This document shows positions 20,456-28,700 of a stretch of 64,000 bases of DNA, piece by piece. A program made the position numbers and the translations under genes. Within the stretch, counting starts at the first letter, position 1; each line of letters opens with the position of its first letter. Below the pieces are notes generated by a model. It searched no databases. It saw only the letters and a list, made by a program, of their open reading frames with translations, and was not told where the DNA came from. Origin of the DNA: Silanimonas sp. (GTDB lineage: Bacteria > Pseudomonadota > Gammaproteobacteria > Xanthomonadales > Xanthomonadaceae); contig NZ_JAPZSC010000002.1 of NCBI RefSeq assembly GCF_027531545.1, positions 124,001-188,000 of the forward strand, read 5' to 3'.

Positions 20456-22837
20456 TCACGGCGTGAGTTCGAGCCTCGCGGTGGCAGGGCCGGGCAGGAA
20501 GGGCGACGGGCGGCCCTGCGCCCAGTCCCCATGGCCAGCGCCCCAGTAGGGCGAGAGCGGATGGCCGGCCTGGCCCCCGGGCAACTGGAAGATCGCGTTC
20601 TCGCGATGCGCCGGCGAGACCACCATGCGCTGGCTGGCACCAAAGGCCGGGGCCTGGATCCGCGGCATCTGCACGTCTCCGGGCAGGGGGTCGGCCGGCA
20701 TGCACAAGTGCGGGCGCAGCCATTCCGGGACGCCGCTGGTCAGCGGATGGCAGACGCGGCTTAGATTGGCCTCGCCCCAGGTCCTTGCGGTGAGCGGGCC
20801 CTCCCGGCCGCCGCGCACCTCGGTGGCCGCGGCGCCGGCCGCGTCGGCCAGCAGGGCCTCCCAGCTCTCGAAGCGCGGCGGCAGCAGGTGCGCCGGGCGC
20901 TGCTCGAGCAAGGGCCACAGCACGCCTTCGAGCTGCGGCAGGTCGGGCATCACGAACCGGTCGCCGAGCGCGGCCTTGGCCGGCCCGAGCAGGCCATCGC
21001 GCACGCGCGCCAGCACTTCGAGACGGAAGGCGCGGGTGAGCCGGTAGCCGCTGGAGTCGATCGAGGCGTGGCCATTCCAGTCCTCGGCGGCCTCGGCGAT
21101 GTCGGCCCACTCGGCGGCCGACATCGGGCCCACGGCGTCGCGCAGCAGGCGGTTCCAGCGCTCGAGGAAGAGCGCGCGATCGTCCAGCTGCAGGGCGAGC
21201 AGGGCCGGTTCGTCGAGGGGCGCGCTTTCCATGAGGGTGTCCGCGATCTGCTTCTGTCGCGCACCCAAGGCATAGCCCGAATCACCGATCAGCGCGAGCA
21301 GTTCGCCATCGGTGATTCGCGCATTGGCCGACCACAGGCGGCCGGAGGGAGGATCGACCAGCTCCGGCTGCAGCGGCGCATCGGCCGGGTGCCAGCCGGC
21401 CCAATCGCAGCCCTGCAGGGGCAGCAGCGGGGCCTTCGGGTCGCAGCCGCCGACGCGCGCCGGGATGCGCCCGACCAGCCGCCACGCGATGCGGCCCTTG
21501 GCGTCGCCGAGCAGCATGTTCTGCGCCGGCACGCCGGCCTCCCGGGCCATCCGCAGCGCGGCGTCCAGGTCGGCCGCGTGGACGAGGTCGAGCAGGCCGA
21601 AATTGAGGCTGCCCGGCATCTGCGCGGTCCAGCGCAGGGCCAATGCACTGCCGTCCGCTTCGTCGTGTGCGATCGGCCCCCAGCGCGTTTCGCGGATCTC
21701 GATCGTCTCCGCAGCGCCGTTCGCGACATCGATGGTTTCGCGATGGATGACGATGTCGGCTTCGCCGTCCGGCGTGCGATAGCGCGTCTTCGCCGCATCG
21801 GTGAAATCGACGCGGAAGAAATCCAGCCAGTCGCCGTAGCTGTTGGTGAAGGCCCAGGCCACGCGCTGGCTACTGCCCGCGATGACGCCCGGCACGCCGG
21901 GCAAGGTGACGCCGATGACGTCCACCTGGCCGTCGGGAGCCTCCGGGTCGGCATAGCGCAGCCGGGCGCGGTACCACAGCGACGGCGCGCGCAGGCCCAG
22001 GTGCATGTCACCGGCCACGATGGCGCGACCGTCGGCGGTCGCGGACGCCCCTGCGGCGAAGTTGTTGCTGCCGGGCGCGGCCGGCTCGGCGGCGGCCGTG
22101 GGGACCTCGTCTGGGGCCTGGGGCAGCGTACGCAGGTCGAGCACCTCGGGTCCGGGCAGCACGGCATCGCCACGCGCGCTGCCGAACAGCGGCGCGTCCC
22201 AAGCCGTGCCGTCGCGCAGCAGCAGGTCGGCAAGCGGCGCTGGCAGCACGCCGCGGATGCGCCACAGCGCGAGCTCGCGCGAGTTCGCCTCATCTTGCAG
22301 GTCGAAGAACATCGCGTAGCCGGTGAGCGCGGAATCCACCTCGCTCCATGGCTTCGGCGACTGCTGCAGCAACAGGTAGGGCCAAGGGCGCACCGCCAGG
22401 GAATTCAGCCCGGCGTTCACGCCCTCTGTGTAGGCCTTCAAGGCCGCGGCGCGCGGGCCGGCGATGTCGGCGAGCGAGGCCTCGCTGCGGGCCCGCAGGC
22501 GGTGCAGTCGGTTGGTGCGGTCGACCTCCAGCGCACGGGCGCCGAACAGCGCGGAAAGCTCGCCGGCGGCGGCACGCCGCGTCAGGTCCATCTCGAAGAA
22601 GCGCTCCTGCCCGTGCACGAAACCCAGCGCGCGCGCCATGTCGAGCTCGTTCGCGGCTTCGATGTCGACCACGCCATTGGCGTCGCGCGTGACCGACACC
22701 GGCGCCGAGAGGCCGGGCAGGCTCAGTTCACCGTCGTAGGTCGGGACGCTGCCGCGCAGCACCAGCCATGCGGAGAGCGCGAGCAGCAATGCCAGCGTGA
22801 GCAGGGCCAGCAGGCCGCGGCGGATCCACTTCAGCAT
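20456..22837 (-). CDS. Penicillin acylase family protein (Ntn hydrolase)
   Basis: 793 residues. An N-terminal hydrophobic helix (residues ~8-27, after KWIRRG) targets it to or across the inner membrane. The alpha chain region contains FVHGQERFFEMDL, and self-cleavage is expected at PGSNNF, giving Ser257 as the N-terminal nucleophile of the beta chain, as in penicillin G acylase and AHL acylases. The family hydrolyses amides such as beta-lactams, acyl-homoserine lactones and peptides; the substrate cannot be told. It lies 77 bases after parC on the same strand. Confidence 0.9.
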   Translation of the reverse strand: MLKWIRRGLLALLTLALLLALSAWLVLRGSVPTYDGELSLPGLSAPVSVTRDANGVVDIEAANELDMARALGFVHGQERFFEMDLTRRAAAGELSALFGARALEVDRTNRLHRLRARSEASLADIAGPRAAALKAYTEGVNAGLNSLAVRPWPYLLLQQSPKPWSEVDSALTGYAMFFDLQDEANSRELALWRIRGVLPAPLADLLLRDGTAWDAPLFGSARGDAVLPGPEVLDLRTLPQAPDEVPTAAAEPAAPGSNNFAAGASATADGRAIVAGDMHLGLRAPSLWYRARLRYADPEAPDGQVDVIGVTLPGVPGVIAGSSQRVAWAFTNSYGDWLDFFRVDFTDAAKTRYRTPDGEADIVIHRETIDVANGAAETIEIRETRWGPIAHDEADGSALALRWTAQMPGSLNFGLLDLVHAADLDAALRMAREAGVPAQNMLLGDAKGRIAWRLVGRIPARVGGCDPKAPLLPLQGCDWAGWHPADAPLQPELVDPPSGRLWSANARITDGELLALIGDSGYALGARQKQIADTLMESAPLDEPALLALQLDDRALFLERWNRLLRDAVGPMSAAEWADIAEAAEDWNGHASIDSSGYRLTRAFRLEVLARVRDGLLGPAKAALGDRFVMPDLPQLEGVLWPLLEQRPAHLLPPRFESWEALLADAAGAAATEVRGGREGPLTARTWGEANLSRVCHPLTSGVPEWLRPHLCMPADPLPGDVQMPRIQAPAFGASQRMVVSPAHRENAIFQLPGGQAGHPLSPYWGAGHGDWAQGRPSPFLPGPATARLELTP

Positions 22838-22914
22838 CGGCGTCGTCCTCGGGAAGAGGGCGACAGCCTAGCCGAGGCCGCGGCGGCGCGGAGGAGGCGC
22901 GCCGCCTCAGCGCC

Positions 22915-25164
22915 TCAGGCACTCTCGATGCGATCGACCTTCTGGAACCCGCGCGGCAGCATCTGCCCGCGGCTCGCGCGGGCGCCCTCGTAGGCCTGCA
23001 GGTCGCGCCAGCCCAAGGTGAGCTTGCGCGCGCCGCAGAACAGCGTGGCTTCGCCGCCCTGACGCACCACGGCGAGGGCCGTCACCACTTCCTCCCCGCT
23101 CTTGAGCTTGGCCGGCGGGATCTGGATCAGCTTGTTGCCCTTGCCCTTGTCGAGTTCCGGCAGTTCCTTCAACGGGAAGGCCAGCAGATGCCCGGCGGTC
23201 GTGACCGCCACGACCCAATCGGTGGCCGGATCGTTCACCGGCACCGGCGCCAGCACGGCGGCGCCGCTGTCCGGATTGAACAGCGCCTTGCCGGCCTTGT
23301 TGCGGCCGACCAGGTTCTCGAAGCGGGTGGTGAAGCCGTAGCCGAACGAGGAGGCCAGCAGGAAGCGCTGCTCGTTCTCGGCGGCCAGCGTGGCCACCAT
23401 CTGCGCGCCGGCCGGCAGGGTGAAGCGGCCGGTGATGGGCTCGCCGTTGCCGCGCGCCGAGGGCAGCGTATGCGCCGACGTCGAGTAGGCCCGGCCGGTG
23501 GAGTCGAGGAAGGCGGCCTGCAGGTTGCTGCGGCCGCGGGCGAAGCTCTGCAGGGCGTCGCCCTCGCGATAGCTCAAGGAGGCGGGATCGACGTCGTGGC
23601 CCTTGGCGGCGCGGATCCAGCCCTTCTGCGAGAGCACCACCGTGACCGGCTCGCTCGGCACCAGCTCGGTCTCGTCGATGGCCTGCGCGGCGCTGCGCGC
23701 CACCAGTGGGCTGCGGCGGGCGTCGCCGAACTTCTTGGCGTCGGCGAGCAGCTCGTCCTTCAGCAGCTTCTTCAGCTTGGCGTTGCTCTCCAGCGTGCCG
23801 ACGAGCTTCTCGCGCTCCTTGGCGAGCTCGTCCTGCTCACCGCGGATCTTCATTTCCTCGAGGCGCGCCAGCTGCTTCAACTTCGTTTCGAGGATGTACT
23901 CCGCCTGGTCCTCGGTCAGGCCGAAACGCGCGATAAGCACCGCCTTCGGCTCGTCCTCGGTGCGGATGATGCGGATGACCTCGTCGAGGTTCAGGAAGGC
24001 GATGAGCAGGCCTTCGAGCAGGTGCAGGCGGCGCTCGACCTTGTCGAGGCGGTGCTTCAGACGGCGCTTCAGCGTGTCGGTGCGGAACTGCAGCCATTCG
24101 CCGATGATCGAGCGCAGGCCGCGCACCTGCGGGCGTCCATCGAGGCCGATGATGTTGAGGTTGACGCGGAAGTTCTTCTCGAGATCCGTCGTCGCCATCA
24201 GGTGGCCCATCAGCGCGTCGATGTCGACGCGGTTGCTGCGCGGGACGAGCACGAGGCGCACCGGGTTCTGGTGGTCCGATTCGTCGCGGAGGTCCTCCAG
24301 CCACGGCAGCTTCTTCGCACGCAGCTGGGCGGCGATCTGCTCCATGATCTTCGACGGCGACACCTGGTAGGGCAGCGCCGTGATGACGATGTTCTGGCCT
24401 TCCTTGATGTACGTGGCGCGCGCGCGGACGCTGCCGTGGCCGGTCTCGTACATCGACAGCAGGTCGGCGGCCGGCGTGATGATCTCGGCGGCGGTCGGGT
24501 AGTCCGGGCCGCGGATGTGCTCGCAAAGATCGCGCGTGGTCGCGTCCGGGTCGTCGAGCAGGCGCACGCAGGCGCTGACGACTTCATTCAAGTTGTGCGG
24601 CGGCACGTCGGTGGCCATGCCCACCGCAATGCCCGTGGTGCCGTTGAGCAGCAGGTGCGGCAGGCGCGCCGGCAGCCACGTCGGTTCATCGAGCGTGCCG
24701 TCGAAGTTCGGCGACCACTCCACCGTGCCCTGGCCCAGCTCGCCGAGCAGCACTTCGGCGATCGGCGTCAGCTTCGATTCGGTGTAACGCATCGCCGCGA
24801 AGCTCTTCGGATCGTCCGGCGAGCCGAAGTTGCCCTGGCCTTCGATCAGCGGGTAGCGGTACGAGAAGGGCTGGGCCATCAGCACCAGCGCCTCGTAGCA
24901 GGCCGAATCGCCGTGCGGATGGAACTTGCCGATCACGTCGCCCACGGTGCGGGCCGACTTCTTCGGCTTGGCCCCGGCGTTGAGGCCCAGCTCGCTCATG
25001 GCGTAGATGATCCGGCGCTGCACCGGCTTCAGCCCGTCGCCGAGGAAGGGCAGGGCGCGGTCGAGCACCACGTACATCGAGTAGTCGAGGTAGGCGCGCT
25101 CGGCGTACTCGTGCAGCGGGATCTGTTCGAAACCGTGGAAGGCGGGACGGGCGGGATCGGTCAT
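22915..25164 (-). CDS. parC: DNA topoisomerase IV subunit A
   Basis: Breakage-reunion subunit that decatenates daughter chromosomes with ParE (encoded at 45772-47673). 749 residues. Active-site Tyr127 is in [10 protein letters not shown]; the quinolone-determining stretch [10 protein letters not shown] has Ser87 and Glu91, the wild-type residues equivalent to E. coli Ser80 and Glu84. The C-terminal beta-pinwheel region carries a [10 protein letters not shown]-type strand. It follows the response regulator gene by 85 bases, with a strong hairpin in the gap. Confidence 0.97.
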   Translation of the reverse strand: MTDPARPAFHGFEQIPLHEYAERAYLDYSMYVVLDRALPFLGDGLKPVQRRIIYAMSELGLNAGAKPKKSARTVGDVIGKFHPHGDSACYEALVLMAQPFSYRYPLIEGQGNFGSPDDPKSFAAMRYTESKLTPIAEVLLGELGQGTVEWSPNFDGTLDEPTWLPARLPHLLLNGTTGIAVGMATDVPPHNLNEVVSACVRLLDDPDATTRDLCEHIRGPDYPTAAEIITPAADLLSMYETGHGSVRARATYIKEGQNIVITALPYQVSPSKIMEQIAAQLRAKKLPWLEDLRDESDHQNPVRLVLVPRSNRVDIDALMGHLMATTDLEKNFRVNLNIIGLDGRPQVRGLRSIIGEWLQFRTDTLKRRLKHRLDKVERRLHLLEGLLIAFLNLDEVIRIIRTEDEPKAVLIARFGLTEDQAEYILETKLKQLARLEEMKIRGEQDELAKEREKLVGTLESNAKLKKLLKDELLADAKKFGDARRSPLVARSAAQAIDETELVPSEPVTVVLSQKGWIRAAKGHDVDPASLSYREGDALQSFARGRSNLQAAFLDSTGRAYSTSAHTLPSARGNGEPITGRFTLPAGAQMVATLAAENEQRFLLASSFGYGFTTRFENLVGRNKAGKALFNPDSGAAVLAPVPVNDPATDWVVAVTTAGHLLAFPLKELPELDKGKGNKLIQIPPAKLKSGEEVVTALAVVRQGGEATLFCGARKLTLGWRDLQAYEGARASRGQMLPRGFQKVDRIESA

Positions 25165-25203
25165 CGGGACGCGGCAAGCCGGTGGATCGGGGCCGCGAGT
25201 TTA

Positions 25204-25242
25204 CCGGGTCGGGCGTCGCGGGCCTTGCGACACCCGACCCGG
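25204..25242 (-). terminator. Strong hairpin between regA and parC
   Basis: CCGGGTCGGG (25204-25213) pairs perfectly with CCCGACCCGG (25233-25242); after one mismatch five more pairs continue inward (25215-25219 with 25227-25231) around a seven-base loop. On the minus strand it comes directly after the regulator stop, but it is followed by TAAACT rather than a T tract, so it may be a weak terminator or an mRNA 3'-end stabiliser. Confidence 0.45.
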
Positions 25243-25249
25243 CGACCGG

Positions 25250-25810
25250 TCAATCGCCGGGTGCGCGCTCCGGCAGCGGCTTCTTGGCGAGCTTGCGCTG
25301 CAGGCTGCGGCGATGCAGGCCGAGTGCCCGTGCCGCGGACGAGACATTGCCGTCGTGTTCGGCCAGCACGCGCTGCAGGTGTTCCCATTCGAGGCGCTTG
25401 GGGTGCAGCGGGCCATCCGCGGGCGTTGGCAACTCGTCCTCGGTGGCGTCGCCGTCGTCCGGCCCGAACAGAGCGCGCATCACGTCGTCGGCGCTGACCG
25501 GCTTGGGCCGGTAGTCGGTCGCGCCGCGCTTGATCGCCTCGACGGCGGTGGCGATCGAGGCGTAGCCGGTCAGCAGGAGGATCGGCGCTTCGGGCTGGAG
25601 CAGGCGCAGGGGTTCGATCAGCGCGAGCCCGTTGTCGGCGCCCAGCTTCAGGTCGAGCACGATGCCGGAGAGCGGCTGGCGGGCGCGCTGCAGGGCCGAA
25701 GCGGCGTCCGCGGCGAGTTGGCAGGGTTGGCCCCGGCGCTCCAGGGCGCGTGCGAGGACGCCGGCGAACGCGGCGTCGTCGTCGATCAGGAGGACGGGGA
25801 GGGCGGTCAT
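25250..25810 (-). CDS. regA: RegA/PrrA/ActR family redox response regulator
   Basis: 186 residues. Receiver domain with the acidic pocket at residues 10-12 and phospho-acceptor Asp53 (IVLDLKLG), Thr near 80 (LLTGYAS) and Lys in RPKPV; a proline-containing linker; then a Fis-type helix-turn-helix (EHDGNVSSAARALGLHRRSLQRKL) split across residues ~148-175. This short receiver-plus-Fis layout is diagnostic of RegA/PrrA/ActR/RegR regulators, which control respiration and redox genes. The start ATG overlaps the kinase stop by four bases, so the pair is translationally coupled. The longer upstream open frame is not used. Confidence 0.92.
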   Translation of the reverse strand: MTALPVLLIDDDAAFAGVLARALERRGQPCQLAADAASALQRARQPLSGIVLDLKLGADNGLALIEPLRLLQPEAPILLLTGYASIATAVEAIKRGATDYRPKPVSADDVMRALFGPDDGDATEDELPTPADGPLHPKRLEWEHLQRVLAEHDGNVSSAARALGLHRRSLQRKLAKKPLPERAPGD

Positions 25811-27057
25811 CGGCTTACACCGAGTGCGGGATCGAGCGCTCGCCAAGGCAGGTCCAGCCGGCTCAGGCTGCCCCCACCCTCCGCCGGATGCACATGCAGG
25901 GCGCCGCCGAGGTGCTCGATGGTCGCGTTCGCGATGGCGAGACCGATGCCCAAGCCGCCGGAGGACTGGTCGAAGGCGGGGCGCTCGGCGCGGCTGTCGA
26001 AGCCTGCACCGCGATCGTGGACGACGATCCGAAGCCCGCTGCCCGGCCCCGGCTCGGCGCGGAGTGCGAGCTGCGCGTCCCCGGCGGCGATGCCGGCATC
26101 CGCGGCGTTCTCCAGAAGGTGCCCGAGGCTGCCCCACAGCGCCAGCGAGGGCTGCACGGTGCGTGCGGCGACGGTCGGGTGCACGTGGACGCTGAGGCTG
26201 GCCTGAGGGCGCAGCAGCAGCAGGCGGTCCCTCAGGGTGTCGAGCATGGCCGCCACGGTCTGCGGCGGGGGGATCTCGCGGGTGGTGGCCGCGAGCCGGC
26301 GCACGGCATCGCGGGCGAAAGCGAGCTGCTGGGCCATGAGCGCAAGGTCCTCGCGCGACGGTCCGTGGTCCGGATCGGCACGCCACTCGTCGACGAGCAG
26401 GGCGGCGGTGTTGAGCGGCGTGTTGATGTCGTGCGCCGCCGAAGCGGACTGCAGCGCGAGGGCATGCAGGCCTTCGTCACGCAAGCGGCGTTCACGCGCG
26501 TCGCGCAGAGCCTCGTCGCGGGCCTTGAGCCGGCGGGCCAACGCGAGGCCGAACACGCAGAACAGCAGCAGGCCCAAGGCGAAGTTCGCGGCCATGCCCG
26601 TGAGATGCAGGTCGAACAGCACGGCCCCGTGCTGGTGGGCCAGCGGCGGTGCGAAACGGGCCAACAGCGCGTAACCGAGCACCGCCGCAGCAGTGATGGC
26701 GAGCACTCGCGGGGGGGGCAGCGCCGTCGCCGTCAGCGCCACCGGCACGAGGTAGAGCTGGATGAACGGATTCATCACCCCGCCCGAGAAAAACAGTGCC
26801 CACGTGAGGGCCGCCAGATCGACGGTCAGGCCGATCATCAGGCGCGCTTCGCTGGCCGGCTGGCGTTGGCGCCACAGGCCGATCAGGGCGTTCGCCGCGC
26901 CGAGCGCGCAGGCGCCCAACAGCAGGGGTGGCCACGGCAGCTCGAGGCGCAGCGCCCATTGCGCGACGGCGAAGGCGCTGAACTGGCCGGCCACGGCGAA
27001 CCAGCGCAAGGCATAGAGCGTGGCGTCGAGGCTTTCGTGGCGAGCATCCGCGGACAT
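25807..27057 (-). CDS. regB: RegB/PrrB-type sensor histidine kinase
   Basis: 416 residues. Six hydrophobic segments within residues ~15-172, including the quinone-sensing heptad GGVMNPF (92-98), the hallmark of RegB kinases. The dimerisation/phospho-acceptor helix has His209 in AAHDINTPLN (usual family form AHELGTPL); the ATPase domain shows LLENAADAG (N box), DRGAGF and GGLGIGLAI. The cytosolic part has no cysteine at all, so the redox-switch Cys of Rhodobacter RegB is absent; the only cysteines are Cys50 and Cys167, in the membrane. ATG 27057 places the membrane domain immediately after a short N-terminus. Divergent from the PepSY-TonB receptor operon. Confidence 0.9.
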   Translation of the reverse strand: MSADARHESLDATLYALRWFAVAGQFSAFAVAQWALRLELPWPPLLLGACALGAANALIGLWRQRQPASEARLMIGLTVDLAALTWALFFSGGVMNPFIQLYLVPVALTATALPPPRVLAITAAAVLGYALLARFAPPLAHQHGAVLFDLHLTGMAANFALGLLLFCVFGLALARRLKARDEALRDARERRLRDEGLHALALQSASAAHDINTPLNTAALLVDEWRADPDHGPSREDLALMAQQLAFARDAVRRLAATTREIPPPQTVAAMLDTLRDRLLLLRPQASLSVHVHPTVAARTVQPSLALWGSLGHLLENAADAGIAAGDAQLALRAEPGPGSGLRIVVHDRGAGFDSRAERPAFDQSSGGLGIGLAIANATIEHLGGALHVHPAEGGGSLSRLDLPWRALDPALGVSR

Positions 27058-27104
27058 GGCGGATAAGGGTACCCGCGCGATCCGCGCGCGGCACGCGGCC
27101 GGGG

Positions 27105-27121
27105 TGCGACCTTGTGTCGCA
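27105..27121. promoter_or_regulatory. RegA/RegR-type operator palindrome
   Basis: TGCGACCTTGTGTCGCA: perfect 6-bp arms around CTTGT. It fits the RegR box GNGRCRTTNNGNCGC at 14 of 15 positions (C instead of a purine at position 6). It lies 47 bases before the regB start and 60 before the PepSY start, so one site could serve both directions: autoregulation and control of the receptor operon. The consensus is quoted from memory of the Bradyrhizobium system. Confidence 0.65.
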
Positions 27122-27181
27122 TTCCCGAAGCCGCCACAGGCCCGGAGACTGCGCGGCCTCTCCGAGACGCCCTCGCCCGCC

Positions 27182-28624
27182 GTGCCTGCCCGCTTCGCCA
27201 CCCTGCCGTTCGCCTCTCGACTGCACCGCGCCTTGGCTTGGGTGGCGCTCGTCGTCCTCGTCGCCTGGACGCTGTCCGGCTTCCTCCATCCCTTGATGGG
27301 CTTGTTGGCCCCCATGCCCGTGCAGCGGTCGTTGCCGAGCACGGCACTCGCGCCCGACGGCCTGGTGGGCGGCCTTCCCGCGGTGCTTCGCGAGAGCGAC
27401 GGCGCGGCCGTGGTGCGCACGGTGCCGGGACCGGGCGGCACGCTCTGGCAGCGAACCGGGCCCGATGGCGAGCGCCGCTACCACCGCATGGACGGCAGCC
27501 CGTGGCCCGGCAGCGACCGCGACTACGCGCGGTGGTTGGCTGCCACCTACCTCGGCGAGGAACGCGCGATCCGCTCGATCGAGCACGTCGACCGCTTCAG
27601 CGCCGACTACCCGTGGGTGAACCGCCTGCTGCCGGTCTGGGCCGTGAGCTTCGAGGGCGACGACGGGTTGATTGCCTACGTGCACACCGAGACCGGCGTG
27701 CTGGCGTCGCTCTCCGACGCGCGCCGCCGCTGGATGCAGGCCGGGTTCCGGCAGGTGCACACCCTGGCCTTCCTCGGCGCGCTCGATCCGCTGCGCCGCA
27801 CGATGGTGGCCGCCGCGATGACGGTCCTTCTTGCGTTGGGCCTCGCTGGTCTCGTGCTGTGGTGGCGCCGTCCCGGCTCCCCCAAAGCGCCGTCGGCGCG
27901 ACGCTGGCACCGTCGGCTCGCGCTGTGGGCCGGCCTGCCCCTGCTTGGGATGGCCGCTAGCGGCCTGATCCACACGCTTTGGAAGGCCGGCGACGCGCCC
28001 GATCGCGGTCTGTCGCTTCCCGCGGCGCTGGTCCTGCCGCCGATCGGCATCGACGCGACGCTTGTCACGCCGGCCTTGGTGCCTTCGGAAGGCGGCCGCG
28101 CCTGGTCGCAAGCCAGCGTGGCGACGCTGCCCGATGGCCGCGCCGTCCTCGTGCTGCGCGAGCCGCTGGCGCCCGGCTGGGGCGTGCCGGTGCCGGAGGC
28201 GCGGGTCGTTGATCTGGCCAGCGGCACCAACGTGGCGGAGGGTGAGCGCGCGTTGGCCTCTGCCGCGTCGGCCCGCCATGGCGTGGCAGGCGAAACGCTG
28301 CGCCGTGTCACGCGCTTCGGCCCCGAGTACGACTTCCGCAACCGCCGGCTCCCGGCGTGGATCGCCACCACCGCCGACGGCCGCCGCATCGCCTTCGACC
28401 CGGACACCGCGCAGCGCCTCGATGCGATGAGCGTCACGGCGGTCGCCGAAGCCTGGGTCTTCTCCATCGTCCACAAGTGGCAGCCGCTGGCCGGGCTGCT
28501 CGGTTCGCCCGGGCGCCGCGACGCGCTGCAGGTCGCCGTGCTGGCGCTGGGCCTCGTGCTCGCCGGCTTCGGCATCGCGCTGCGACGGCGTCGCCGCGTC
28601 ACCCCGTCTTCCGTTTCCCCTTGA
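27182..28624 (+). CDS. PepSY domain membrane protein
   Basis: 480 residues from GTG 27182. Four hydrophobic helices (residues about 14-36, near 205-235, 255-275 and 445-470) separated by two periplasmic PepSY-like stretches, with basic cytosolic loops (WWRRPGS, RRRRR). Such PepSY-associated membrane proteins usually sit next to TonB-dependent receptors for iron, haem or siderophores, where some act as reductases; no haem-ligand motif is certain here. I took GTG 27182 because the membrane helix follows within 15 residues; the frame continues upstream into the regB start and is unlikely to be coding there. The receptor follows 11 bases after the stop. Confidence 0.8.
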   Translation: MPARFATLPFASRLHRALAWVALVVLVAWTLSGFLHPLMGLLAPMPVQRSLPSTALAPDGLVGGLPAVLRESDGAAVVRTVPGPGGTLWQRTGPDGERRYHRMDGSPWPGSDRDYARWLAATYLGEERAIRSIEHVDRFSADYPWVNRLLPVWAVSFEGDDGLIAYVHTETGVLASLSDARRRWMQAGFRQVHTLAFLGALDPLRRTMVAAAMTVLLALGLAGLVLWWRRPGSPKAPSARRWHRRLALWAGLPLLGMAASGLIHTLWKAGDAPDRGLSLPAALVLPPIGIDATLVTPALVPSEGGRAWSQASVATLPDGRAVLVLREPLAPGWGVPVPEARVVDLASGTNVAEGERALASAASARHGVAGETLRRVTRFGPEYDFRNRRLPAWIATTADGRRIAFDPDTAQRLDAMSVTAVAEAWVFSIVHKWQPLAGLLGSPGRRDALQVAVLALGLVLAGFGIALRRRRRVTPSSVSP

Positions 28625-28700
28625 AAGGCCTGTCCATGCTCCTTCTCCGTCGCCATCTTCCGCGTTCGCGCTCAGCGCGGCCCTTGTCGCGCTGCCCGCC

